A stretch of DNA of 14,380 nt from positions 1 through 14,380 of the forward strand of contig CAYRQM010000041.1 of the NCBI GenBank assembly GCA_964426415.1, in the 5' to 3' direction. Positions 7,670 to 13,950 of this stretch are shown one piece after another. Made by a program: the position numbers and the translations under genes. The notes under the pieces were generated by a model. That model saw only the letters and a list, made by a program, of their open reading frames with translations. It did not search any database and had not been told where the DNA came from. Each line of letters begins with the position of its first letter. The first letter of the stretch is position 1. Origin of the DNA: UBA3792 sp964426415 (GTDB taxonomy: Bacteria; Bacillota; Clostridia; Christensenellales; CAG-138).

Positions 7670-8430
7670 ACCCGTTCACCGCCCACCTGCAGCATGGTCA
7701 GCGTGTCGCTGATTTTTTGGTACAGTTGTTCGTTGGTGGATGTGCCGCGATAGATTTGGTGGAAGACTTCACCGTCCTTGATGAACAGCACGCGCCCCGC
7801 ATGGCTTGCCGCCTTGACCGAATGCGTGACCATCAGCAGCGTTTGCCCGTCGCGGTTCAAATCGGCAAACAGCGACAACAGCTCGTCGGTGGCTTTGGAA
7901 TCCAGCGCGCCCGTCGGTTCGTCCGCCAAGACGATTTTGGGCCGCGTGATGCACGCCCGCGCCACGGCGACGCGCTGCTTTTGTCCGCCTGAAATCTCGT
8001 AAGGGTATTTTTTGAGCAGGTCGTCTACGCCCAGCCGTTTGGCAAGCGGCTCCAAGCGCGCCTGCATTTCGCCATAGCGCATCCCGGAAAGCACCAAGGG
8101 CAGGCGGATGTTGTCGCCCACGGAAAACGTGTCTAAAAGATTGAATTCTTGGAACACGAAGCCCAAGTTGTCACGCCGAAACGTGGCGGCGTCGGATTCG
8201 CGCACGGCGGACAGCTCTTTGCCGTCCAAAATCACGCGGCCGCTGGTGGGCTGATCCAGCGCGGCAAGGATGTTCAAAAGCGTCGTCTTGCCCGATCCGG
8301 ATTCGCCCATGATGGCGACGTACTCGCCCTGTTCCACGGTGAAATTGATGTTCTTCAGCGCTTCGACCTTGTTGCCGCCAAAGCGGGTGGTGTAGACCTT
8401 TTGCAGCCGTTCCACTTGCAATATGCTCAT
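7666..8430 (-). CDS. BceA-type ABC transporter ATP-binding protein
   Basis: Cytoplasmic ATPase that powers the adjacent permease. All nucleotide-binding motifs are present in the 254 residues: Walker A GESGSGKT (42-49), Q-loop Q94 in FVFQEFN, signature SGGQ (147-150), Walker B IVLADE (166-171), D-loop GALDS (174-178) and switch H203 in MVTHS. The C-terminal stretch VKAASHAGRVLFIKDGEVFH (205-224) is characteristic of the BceA/YxdL/VraF branch rather than LolD or MacB. The ATG at 8430 is chosen over an in-frame ATG 33 bases upstream because AAAGGAGC lies 7 bases before it and the ABC fold begins at once. It has its own candidate promoter, 106 bases beyond the kinase gene, and shares the 4-base ATGA overlap with the permease. 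Confidence 0.96.
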   Translation of the reverse strand: MSILQVERLQKVYTTRFGGNKVEALKNINFTVEQGEYVAIMGESGSGKTTLLNILAALDQPTSGRVILDGKELSAVRESDAATFRRDNLGFVFQEFNLLDTFSVGDNIRLPLVLSGMRYGEMQARLEPLAKRLGVDDLLKKYPYEISGGQKQRVAVARACITRPKIVLADEPTGALDSKATDELLSLFADLNRDGQTLLMVTHSVKAASHAGRVLFIKDGEVFHQIYRGTSTNEQLYQKISDTLTMLQVGGERV

Positions 8431-8458
8431 AAAGATGCTCCTTTTCCTTAGTACCCTC

Positions 8459-8487
8459 AGCATACCAAAGCGCGCCGCGCCGCAAAA
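8459..8487 (-). promoter_or_regulatory. Candidate promoter of the ABC transporter genes
   Basis: On the minus strand an extended -10, TGG-TATGCT (-10 hexamer 8464-8459), gives a start near 8452 and a short leader with the RBS. At 17 bp the -35 position reads TTTTGC, a poor match, and the spacer is very GC-rich. A weak -35 is what is expected for a promoter switched on by a response regulator. Confidence 0.5.
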
Positions 8488-8532
8488 TCGTTTTCTCTTA
8501 CGATTGCGCCGTCAAAACGAACAGTTTTGTAA
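8481..8532 (-). promoter_or_regulatory. Inverted repeats, candidate response-regulator operator
   Basis: Two dyads fill the gap between kinase stop and transporter start. CAAAAC-GAACA-GTTTTG lies at 8513-8529; on the minus strand the overlapping 8532-8520 reads TTACA-AAAC-TGTT, close to the TNACA-N4-TGTAA pattern reported for BceR-type regulators. The second is AATCG (8486-8490) with CGATT (8501-8505), extended by CGC/GCG. No T-run follows either, so they are unlikely to be terminators. The operator role is inferred from position and partial motif match. Confidence 0.42.
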
Positions 8533-8536
8533 GGTT

Positions 8537-9526
8537 TCAGTCGAATGTGCGCGCCGTATGCGCCAAATCGATGCGCACCTGCGTGCCCGCGTCCGGCAGG
8601 GACGTCGCCGTGATGCGATGCCCCAGATTGTCGCAAACGCGCTTGCAAAGGTACAGCCCGATCCCGCTTGCCTTCTTGTCGGCGCGGCCGTTGTACCCCG
8701 TGTAGCCCTTTTCAAAGATGCGCGGCAAATCCTCCGCCGCGATGCCGATGCCCGTGTCAGAAAGCACCAAGGTCAAAGGGTTCTCCAGCGTGATGGTGAC
8801 GCCGCCCGTTTTGGTATACTTGAGCGCGTTGGACAGCACCTGCTCCACCACAAACGACAGCCATTTCTCGTCGGTCAAAACCGAAACGTGCAGCGGCGTG
8901 TAACGCAGCGTCAGCTTTCGCGCAATGAATTCGCCCGAATAGCGGCGCACCGCCTGCCGCACGATGGCATCCAAGTCGTACTGCTTGATGACATAGTCGG
9001 TGGAGTCCGCGTCCAAGCGCAGAAACAGCATGACCATCTCGACGTATTGCTCGATGCGAAACAGATCGTTCGTGAGCTTTCTGGACAGCTCGGAATCCTC
9101 GTCGGCAAGGTGCAGCCGCATGGCGGCGATGGGCGTTTTGATTTGGTGCGCCCACAGCCCGTAATAGTCCAGCATGTCGGCGTAGCGCGACAGCATCTGC
9201 GTCTCGCTTCGGCGGCGCTCCTCCAAAAGCAGGTGCAGGATGCGTTGGTAGTCGGCGTCCTCGACCCCGTGCGGACGCGGCAGCCCGCCCAAAAGATTGT
9301 CGGCGCAGGTTTGAATGTTCTTGAGGGCGCGATGCCGCCGCAGCATGCGCACATAGCCCACGCCAAAAAACCACGCGCCGCCCAGCACGCCAAGCAGAAT
9401 GGGATACAGCGCCACCTGCACGGGCACGCGGTACAGCGCGCAGGACACGCCAAACAGCGCGCACAGTCCGAAGAATGCCGCAAGCGACAGGATGTTTTGA
9501 TGCAGATAGCGGAAGAAAGTGCGCAT
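8537..9526 (-). CDS. BceS-type intramembrane-sensing histidine kinase
   Basis: Membrane sensor kinase of 329 residues that should phosphorylate the regulator encoded just upstream. Two transmembrane segments (about 12-32 and 37-58) are joined by only a few residues, so there is no extracellular sensor domain; such kinases take their signal from the partner ABC permease. H-box YGLWAHQIKTPI contains the phosphoacceptor H127. The N-box has N233 in EQVLSNALKYT, the G1 box is LSDTGIG (255-261), the F-box FEKGYTG (271-277) and the G2 box SGIGLYL (287-293), all intact. The start at 9526 lies 7 bases after the regulator's TAG. The SD AGGAGG (9535-9530) runs through that stop codon and sits only 3 bases from the ATG, a tight spacing. 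A longer in-frame opening exists upstream but would overlap the regulator by over 100 bases without an RBS. Confidence 0.94.
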   Translation of the reverse strand: MRTFFRYLHQNILSLAAFFGLCALFGVSCALYRVPVQVALYPILLGVLGGAWFFGVGYVRMLRRHRALKNIQTCADNLLGGLPRPHGVEDADYQRILHLLLEERRRSETQMLSRYADMLDYYGLWAHQIKTPIAAMRLHLADEDSELSRKLTNDLFRIEQYVEMVMLFLRLDADSTDYVIKQYDLDAIVRQAVRRYSGEFIARKLTLRYTPLHVSVLTDEKWLSFVVEQVLSNALKYTKTGGVTITLENPLTLVLSDTGIGIAAEDLPRIFEKGYTGYNGRADKKASGIGLYLCKRVCDNLGHRITATSLPDAGTQVRIDLAHTARTFD

Positions 9527-9533
9527 CGTCCTC

Positions 9534-10205
9534 CTATGGGATCCAGTAGCCCACGCCATGCTTGGTGGCGATAAAGTCGGAAATGCCCGCCGCCTCGATC
9601 TTTTTGCGGAGGCGCCCCACGTTGACGGTGAGCGTGTTCTCATCCACGAAGCTGTCGGATTCCCACAACAGCTCCATGAGCTTTTCGCGGCTGACGATGT
9701 TGCCCTTGCTTTGCATCAGCGCCAGCAGAATACGGTATTCGTTCTTGGTCAGCGGCACCGTGTTTTCTTGATACGTCAGCGTATCGTCGCCCGTATTGAG
9801 CAGGACGCCGCGATGCTCAAACAGCGTCGCGCCCGCGCCAAAGTCGTACGTCCGCCGCAGAATCGCTTGGATTTTCGCCATCAGAACGTCGCCGTCAAAC
9901 GGCTTTGCAATGAAATCGTCGGCGCCCATGTTCATCGCCATGACGATGTTCATGTTGTCGGACGCGGAGGACAAGAACAGGATGGGCACCTTGGACGCTT
10001 TGCGAATCTCGCCGCACCAGTAATAGCCGTTGAAAAACGGAAGCCCGATGTCCAGCAGCACCAAGTGCGGCTCGAACGACGCGAACTCCGCCAAAACGTT
10101 GCGGAAATTCTGCACGCAGCGCACCTCATATGCCCAGCTTTGCGCCATCTCGGCGATCGCCTCCGCGATGTCGCGGTCGTCCTCTACCACAAAAATGCGA
10201 TACAT
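9534..10205 (-). CDS. OmpR/PhoB-family response regulator (BceR-type)
   Basis: Transcription regulator of 223 residues, first gene of the sensing module. The receiver domain (1-115) has the acidic pair E8-D9-D10, phosphoacceptor D52 in LVLLDIGLP, the switch serine S80 in FLSSA, and K101 in AKPF. The C-terminal winged helix (about 130-223) has the typical features LTKNEYRILLAL, VDENTLTVNVGRLRKKI (recognition helix) and HGVGYWI. The start at 10205 is preceded by AAAGGAAAGG with a 9-base spacing and by a promoter. Open sequence continues far upstream in frame, but it crosses the divergent gene and is not coding. Expected targets are the transporter promoter region at 8431-8536 and perhaps its own promoter. 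Confidence 0.95.
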   Translation of the reverse strand: MYRIFVVEDDRDIAEAIAEMAQSWAYEVRCVQNFRNVLAEFASFEPHLVLLDIGLPFFNGYYWCGEIRKASKVPILFLSSASDNMNIVMAMNMGADDFIAKPFDGDVLMAKIQAILRRTYDFGAGATLFEHRGVLLNTGDDTLTYQENTVPLTKNEYRILLALMQSKGNIVSREKLMELLWESDSFVDENTLTVNVGRLRKKIEAAGISDFIATKHGVGYWIP

Positions 10206-10233
10206 CCGCGTCTGCCTTTCCTTTGATGCAAGC

Positions 10234-10262
10234 ATTGTACCACAGCCGCCCGCCTGCCGCAA
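10234..10262 (-). promoter_or_regulatory. Promoter of the response regulator/kinase genes
   Basis: On the minus strand TTGCGG (10262-10257), a 17-bp spacer, and TACAAT (10239-10234) preceded by TGG form an extended -10 promoter with a start near 10227. It stands back-to-back with the promoter of the zinc-ribbon gene at 10350; the two -35 elements are 30 bp apart with a GGCATGCC palindrome (10265-10272) between them. Confidence 0.7.
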
Positions 10263-10292
10263 GGGGCATGCCGTCCCGACCGCACAAAGTCC

Positions 10293-10321
10293 TTGACGGA
10301 TTGGGCATTCCTGCGTATACT
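10293..10321 (+). promoter_or_regulatory. Promoter of the first zinc-ribbon gene
   Basis: TTGACG (10293-10298), 17-bp spacer, TATACT (10316-10321): one mismatch in each hexamer. The start should be near 10328, followed by the RBS AGAGGGGG just before 10341 and the ATG at 10350. Confidence 0.82.
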
Positions 10322-10349
10322 GGAAACCACAAGAGAGGGGGTATTGCCT

Positions 10350-10775
10350 ATGAAATACTGTGAAAATTGCGGCGCGCAGCTGGAGGACATTGCGTCCTTT
10401 TGCAACAACTGCGGCGCGTCCCAACAAAAGGCAGCGCAGCCCAACCCGATGTACCAACCGACGCCGCCGCCCTACTATGCGGTGAACAATCCGCCGCGCA
10501 GCGGCAAAAACTCCATTGCGTCGGGCGTCGTTGCGCTGGTGTTCGCATCGCTTGCGCTGCTGTTTGTCTTTATCCCGGAAGAAGCATTTTGGGTGTTCTG
10601 CCTGCTCTTCTCCATTCCGGCACAGGCATGCGGCATTCCCTGCCTTGTCAAAAGCTGCGTGCGCAAGAACACAGCCGGCATCATCATCAGTGCCATTGCC
10701 TTGGGGCTCATGCTGCTTGCCATCCTGTTGGTGTTTGCGGTCAACGGCAGCGGCAGTCAAATCTACTACCATTAA
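10350..10775 (+). CDS. Zinc-ribbon membrane protein 1
   Basis: Small membrane protein of 141 residues, function unknown. An N-terminal zinc ribbon with C4-x2-C7-x10-C18-x2-C21 (YCENCG...FCNNCGAS) should bind one zinc ion on the cytoplasmic side. A Pro/Gln/Tyr-rich linker (30-50) follows, then three hydrophobic segments at about 55-75, 78-100 and 109-131. The architecture is common in Clostridia proteins annotated only as zinc-ribbon domain-containing (DUF4190-like membrane part); no catalytic motif is visible. Start ATG 10350 follows a purine-rich RBS; earlier in-frame codons lie inside the promoter. The gene is monocistronic, with its own promoter and a strong terminator 21 bases past the stop. 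It is transcribed divergently from the response regulator, so shared control is possible. Its membrane part is less similar to the other two zinc-ribbon proteins here than they are to each other. Confidence 0.88.
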   Translation: MKYCENCGAQLEDIASFCNNCGASQQKAAQPNPMYQPTPPPYYAVNNPPRSGKNSIASGVVALVFASLALLFVFIPEEAFWVFCLLFSIPAQACGIPCLVKSCVRKNTAGIIISAIALGLMLLAILLVFAVNGSGSQIYYH

Positions 10776-10796
10776 GTGTTGATGCGCTTTTGTGTC

Positions 10797-10821
10797 GAGC
10801 CGCTTTTGCGGCTCTTTTTTT
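10797..10821 (+). terminator. Intrinsic terminator after zinc-ribbon gene 1
   Basis: GAGCCGC (10797-10803), loop TTTT, GCGGCTC (10808-10814), then seven T (10815-10821). Perfect stem with a strong U-tract. Confidence 0.96.
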
Positions 10822-10831
10822 GCAGCAAGAA

Positions 10832-10860
10832 TTGACAGAACGGGGAAAGCACGCTACAAT
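10832..10860 (+). promoter_or_regulatory. Promoter of the second zinc-ribbon gene
   Basis: A consensus TTGACA (10832-10837), 17-bp spacer and TACAAT (10855-10860) begin only 11 bases after the preceding T-tract. The RBS GGAGG is at 10874-10878, 6 bases before the ATG at 10885. It is among the best core promoters in the window, in line with independent and substantial expression. Confidence 0.88.
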
Positions 10861-10884
10861 GAAAAACGGATTTGGAGGTAAGGG

Positions 10885-11259
10885 ATGGCTTTTTGTCCGT
10901 ACTGCGGCACGAAGATGCAGGATTCGGAACAAACCTGCGCACATTGCGGCGCGTCGCTTTTTCCGACGTGCGCGCCAAACGACCCCAAAATGGCGCGTGG
11001 ACTTGCCATATCCGCCATGGTTTTGGGGATTGTTTCCGTCGCCGCCGTCCCGCTGGGGCTGCCCGCCGTCATTTTGGGCGATCTTGCCAAGCGCCGCCGT
11101 ATCAAGGCGCTGGATATGGGCGCACGGGGCGCCAAGCTGAAAACGGCGCGGGTCTGCGGCATCGTCGGCTTCACGTTTGGGCTGATCGTCACCGTGACCC
11201 TGCTCATCTACGCGGCGATTCTGCTGACCGCCATTTTGCTGCACCGGATGGTGCGCTAA
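10885..11259 (+). CDS. Zinc-ribbon membrane protein 2 (DUF4190-like)
   Basis: A 124-residue protein with the same ribbon spacing as its neighbour, C4-x2-C7-x10-C18-x2-C21 (FCPYCG...TCAHCGAS). It is followed by two hydrophobic segments (about 38-65 and 91-118) separated by a basic loop, LAKRRRIKALDMGARGAK (67-84). The membrane part AMVLGIV...GLPAVIL...LGA/MGA-x-GAK resembles DUF4190-type small membrane domains, and it is closely matched by the protein at 13947, so these two are paralogues. The function is unknown; a cytoplasmic zinc finger tied to a two-pass hairpin suggests a scaffold or regulator at the membrane, but that is inference. It has its own promoter and is closed by a terminator at 11275, so it is monocistronic. 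Confidence 0.9.
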   Translation: MAFCPYCGTKMQDSEQTCAHCGASLFPTCAPNDPKMARGLAISAMVLGIVSVAAVPLGLPAVILGDLAKRRRIKALDMGARGAKLKTARVCGIVGFTFGLIVTVTLLIYAAILLTAILLHRMVR

Positions 11260-11274
11260 CCATAAGCAAACGCG

Positions 11275-11300
11275 AGGAGAGGATTTCCCCCTCCTTTTTT
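11275..11300 (+). terminator. Probable intrinsic terminator after zinc-ribbon gene 2
   Basis: AGGAGAGG (11275-11282) pairs with CCCCTCCT (11288-11295) with one A-C mismatch, loop ATTTC, then a run of six T (11295-11300) and ATTT. The position, 15 bases past the stop codon, fits. Confidence 0.75.
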
Positions 11301-11301
11301 A

Positions 11302-11330
11302 TTTACAGACGCGCCAAAGTATGGTATATT
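11302..11330 (+). promoter_or_regulatory. Promoter of the acyltransferase operon
   Basis: TTTACA (11302-11307), 17-bp spacer, TATATT (11325-11330), predicting a start near 11337. The first in-frame ATG of the acyltransferase (11321) lies inside this promoter. Either translation begins further downstream or the true promoter is elsewhere. Confidence 0.6.
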
Positions 11331-12526
11331 TATTAGCAATTCATGGGAAGCGAGCGCGTTACGCAGTGGATGCATCGAAACGACATCGTCATGTGTGGGC
11401 CTTTTTGCAGGGCGTCCTGCCCGCGTATTTGCGGCGCAGGTTTGCCTACCGCTTTGAACCGCTGCCCATCACGGAGCCGTGCCTTGTGGTATCCAACCAT
11501 GTGACCAACTGGGATCCGTTCTTTGTCGGGTTGAGCGTCAGGCACGCGCCGCTTTTTTACGTTGCCAGCGAACATCTGTTCCGCATGGGGTTTTTGTCCA
11601 AGCTCATCAACTATTTGGTAGCGCCGATTCCGCGCAGCAAGGCGGCGTCGGGCGCAAGTACCGTGCGCGCCTGTTTGCGCAGGCTCCGCGCAGGCGATTC
11701 CATCTGCCTGTTTGCCGAGGGCGATTGCTCTTGGGACGGCAAAACGCGCCCCGTTTTGCCCGCGACGGGCGGGTTTGTGCGCCTGATGGGCGTGCCGCTG
11801 GTCACCTATCGCATCGAAGGCGGCTATCTGACGCTCCCGCGATGGAGCAGCAAAATTCGCCGCGGCGCCATGCGCGGACACGCCGTACACGTCTACACGC
11901 CACAAGAATTGCGCGCTATGACGTCGGACGAAGTGCAGGCGATTCTCAATCAAGATTTGTTTGAAGATGCATGGGCGCGGCAGCGCACCGAGCCCATCGC
12001 ATATCGTTCCAATGCACGGGCGGAGCATTTGGAGCGCGCGCTGTTTCTTTGTCCCGCCTGCAAGCGGATTCGCAATTTCCGCACCAAGGGCAACGCCCTT
12101 TTCTGCGACTGCGGCTTGACCGCCACGCTCGACCCATACGGCTTCTTTGAAAACGCGTACCCCTTCGACACCATCGCCGCGTGGGACGCATGGCAGCAGG
12201 CCGCGCTGCATACGATGGACAAACTGCCATCGTTTTCCGACGGCACGGGGACGCTTTCCGAGGTGCTGTCCGACCACACCGCAAAGCGGCTCGAAACGGG
12301 CGCGCTGTCCATGACGCCCGACGCGCTTTGCTGCGGCACGCACTCCTTCCCGCTTGCCCGCATCGTCGATATGTCCATGGTCAAGACGCATCTGCTGCTG
12401 TTCTCCTGCGGCGGGCGCTACTTCGAGATTCGCTCCAAGGATGCGACCTGCCTGCGCAAGTATCTTCTGGCATATTTGCATGCCGTTTCCAAAGATCAAC
12501 CCAAGGAGGACACCACGCCATGTTGA
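11321..12526 (+). CDS. PlsC-like acyltransferase with C-terminal zinc ribbon and PH-like domain
   Basis: Residues 45-200 are a lysophospholipid/glycerolipid acyltransferase domain with the catalytic H60-x4-D65 (SNHVTNWD) and the block III region FAEGDCSWDG (131-140). Family members transfer an acyl chain to 1-acylglycerol-3-phosphate or a related lipid on the inner membrane face. At 401 residues it is far longer than a plain PlsC (about 240). Residues 244-264 form a ribbon with C244-x2-C247-x14-C262-x-C264 (CPAC...CDCG). Residues 325-388 have the pattern of a small PH/GRAM-like beta domain ending in YFEIRSK...CLRKYLLAYL. The start is uncertain: ATG 11321 is the only in-frame ATG but has no RBS and overlaps the promoter. 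GTG 11366, with GGGAAG some 15 bases upstream, or GTG 11393 would agree better with transcription from near 11337, and all keep the catalytic domain. The end overlaps the GltS start by 7 bases. Confidence 0.88.
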   Translation: MVYLLAIHGKRARYAVDASKRHRHVWAFLQGVLPAYLRRRFAYRFEPLPITEPCLVVSNHVTNWDPFFVGLSVRHAPLFYVASEHLFRMGFLSKLINYLVAPIPRSKAASGASTVRACLRRLRAGDSICLFAEGDCSWDGKTRPVLPATGGFVRLMGVPLVTYRIEGGYLTLPRWSSKIRRGAMRGHAVHVYTPQELRAMTSDEVQAILNQDLFEDAWARQRTEPIAYRSNARAEHLERALFLCPACKRIRNFRTKGNALFCDCGLTATLDPYGFFENAYPFDTIAAWDAWQQAALHTMDKLPSFSDGTGTLSEVLSDHTAKRLETGALSMTPDALCCGTHSFPLARIVDMSMVKTHLLLFSCGGRYFEIRSKDATCLRKYLLAYLHAVSKDQPKEDTTPC

Positions 12527-13950
12527 TGGACAGCGCCACAATCATCAGTTATTCTGCCGAGAATACCAACCTTTGGAACATCATCATCCAGCTTGGCATC
12601 ATTGCCGCTGCGATGCTGTTCTGCAATCTGCTGCGCCGCAGACTTCCCTTCATCCGCAACACGCTGATGCCGATTTCGGTCTTGGCGGGGTTCTTGCTGC
12701 TGATTCTCAAATGCTGCGGCGTGCTCACGCTGGACGCCGAGCTGATGGAGATTCTCGTGTACCACTGCATCGCGCTGGGCTTCATTGCCATGTCGCTGCG
12801 CGTCTCCGACGGCGCCAAGCGCGAAAAGGGCGATCTGGGCGGCGTCAAGTCGGGCGCCGTAATCGTTTCCTCCTATATGATACAAGCCGTCGTCGGGCTG
12901 CTCATCACCATCCCGCTGGCATTGTTCCTGTTCCCCAACCTGCGCGTCTACGCGGGGCTGCTGCTGCCCATGGGCTATGGGCAAGGCCCCGGACAGGCGA
13001 ACAACATCGGCTCCACCTTTGAAGGACTGGGCTTTGCGGGCGGACGCAGCTTCGGGCTTGCCATCGCGGCGGCAGGCTATCTTTGCGCGTGCATCGTCGG
13101 CGTGATTGTGCTGAATGTGCTCAAGAAACAGGGCAAAGTGGGCGAACGCCGCGGCGACGTCAAAGCGAACGGGCAAAGCATCGACTTCTTCCGCGACGAA
13201 AACGAAATCCCCGTATCCGACTCCATCGACAAGCTCTCGGTGCAGATTGCCATGTGCTTGGTCATCTATCTTTTGACGTTCCTTGTGACATGGGGCATCA
13301 CCTCCGCGCTGTCCGCCATTTCTGCAGGGCTTGCCGCCTCGGTCAATTCCCTGCTGTGGGGCTTCAATTTCATCATCGGCTCCGCGCTTGCCATTCTCAC
13401 CAAGGTGCTGCTGAACTTGGGCAAGAAGCACAACCTCATCAAGCGGCAGTATCAAAACAACTATCTGCTCAACCGCATCTCGGGCTTCTTCTTCGACCTG
13501 ATGATCATTTGCGGCATTGCCTCCATCAATCCCGAAGACCTGTCCGGGCTTTGGGTGCCGTTTATCCTCCTTTCGGTGGCGGGCGGCGTCGTCACATGGT
13601 TTTGGCTTTCTTGGATTTGCAAACGCGCTTACAAGGAATACTACTACGAAGGGCTCATCTCGATGTACGGCATGATGACGGGCACCATCGGCTCGGGCAT
13701 TTTGCTGCTCCGCGAGATCGACCCCGAATTCCGCACGCCTGCCGCCAACAATTTGGTGTTGGGCAGCTCCTACGGCATTCTGTTCGGATTCCCCATGATG
13801 CTTTTGGTGGGGTTTGCCCCGAAGTCCGATCTGAATTGCTACATCACGCTGGGCGTCTGCGCCGTCTACTTCGTGCTGCTGGCGCTGTTCATCTGTAAGG
13901 TGGGGCAAAAACGCAAAAAGAAATCGCACAAGCAGGAGGAATCACGATGA
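12520..13950 (+). CDS. GltS-family sodium/glutamate symporter-like transporter
   Basis: Integral membrane protein of 476 residues with about 11-12 hydrophobic segments, basic loops and a Lys-rich cytoplasmic tail (463-470). The two GltS-type inverted repeats are recognisable. The first carries the signature MGYGQGPGQANNIG (151-164) between segments; the second has YGMMTGTIGSGILLLREIDP (383-402) followed by PAANNLV (407-413). GltS proteins import glutamate with sodium; here the family is fairly clear but the substrate is not proven, and the protein is longer than E. coli GltS (about 400) mainly through the central loop at about 204-240. ATG 12520 is chosen because AAGGAGG lies at 12503-12509; a second ATG at 12526 is further from it. 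Overlaps with the acyltransferase before it (7 bases) and the zinc-ribbon gene after it (ATGA) indicate one translationally coupled operon. Confidence 0.87.
   Translation: MLMDSATIISYSAENTNLWNIIIQLGIIAAAMLFCNLLRRRLPFIRNTLMPISVLAGFLLLILKCCGVLTLDAELMEILVYHCIALGFIAMSLRVSDGAKREKGDLGGVKSGAVIVSSYMIQAVVGLLITIPLALFLFPNLRVYAGLLLPMGYGQGPGQANNIGSTFEGLGFAGGRSFGLAIAAAGYLCACIVGVIVLNVLKKQGKVGERRGDVKANGQSIDFFRDENEIPVSDSIDKLSVQIAMCLVIYLLTFLVTWGITSALSAISAGLAASVNSLLWGFNFIIGSALAILTKVLLNLGKKHNLIKRQYQNNYLLNRISGFFFDLMIICGIASINPEDLSGLWVPFILLSVAGGVVTWFWLSWICKRAYKEYYYEGLISMYGMMTGTIGSGILLLREIDPEFRTPAANNLVLGSSYGILFGFPMMLLVGFAPKSDLNCYITLGVCAVYFVLLALFICKVGQKRKKKSHKQEESR

Noticed and set aside
6182..7753. 523-codon open frame antisense to the permease
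   Set aside because: His/Gln/Asp/Arg-rich shadow of a membrane protein gene; no promoter or RBS, and it also crosses the ATPase/permease junction.
8481..8508. Hairpin after the kinase gene as a terminator
   Set aside because: The stem is imperfect, the loop is 10 nt and no T-run follows on the minus strand; an operator is more plausible.
8423..9574. 383-codon open frame antisense to the kinase
   Set aside because: Shadow of an intact histidine kinase with all its motifs; the antisense product has no recognisable domain.
11343..11500. ATG at 11343 as an alternative start near the acyltransferase
   Set aside because: It is in a different frame from the catalytic H-x4-D motif and meets a stop before long, so it cannot start the enzyme.
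12496..13929. 477-codon open frame antisense to the GltS-like gene
   Set aside because: Same length as the real gene because it mirrors it; a polar His/Gln/Asp-rich product is typical of an antisense read of a membrane protein.
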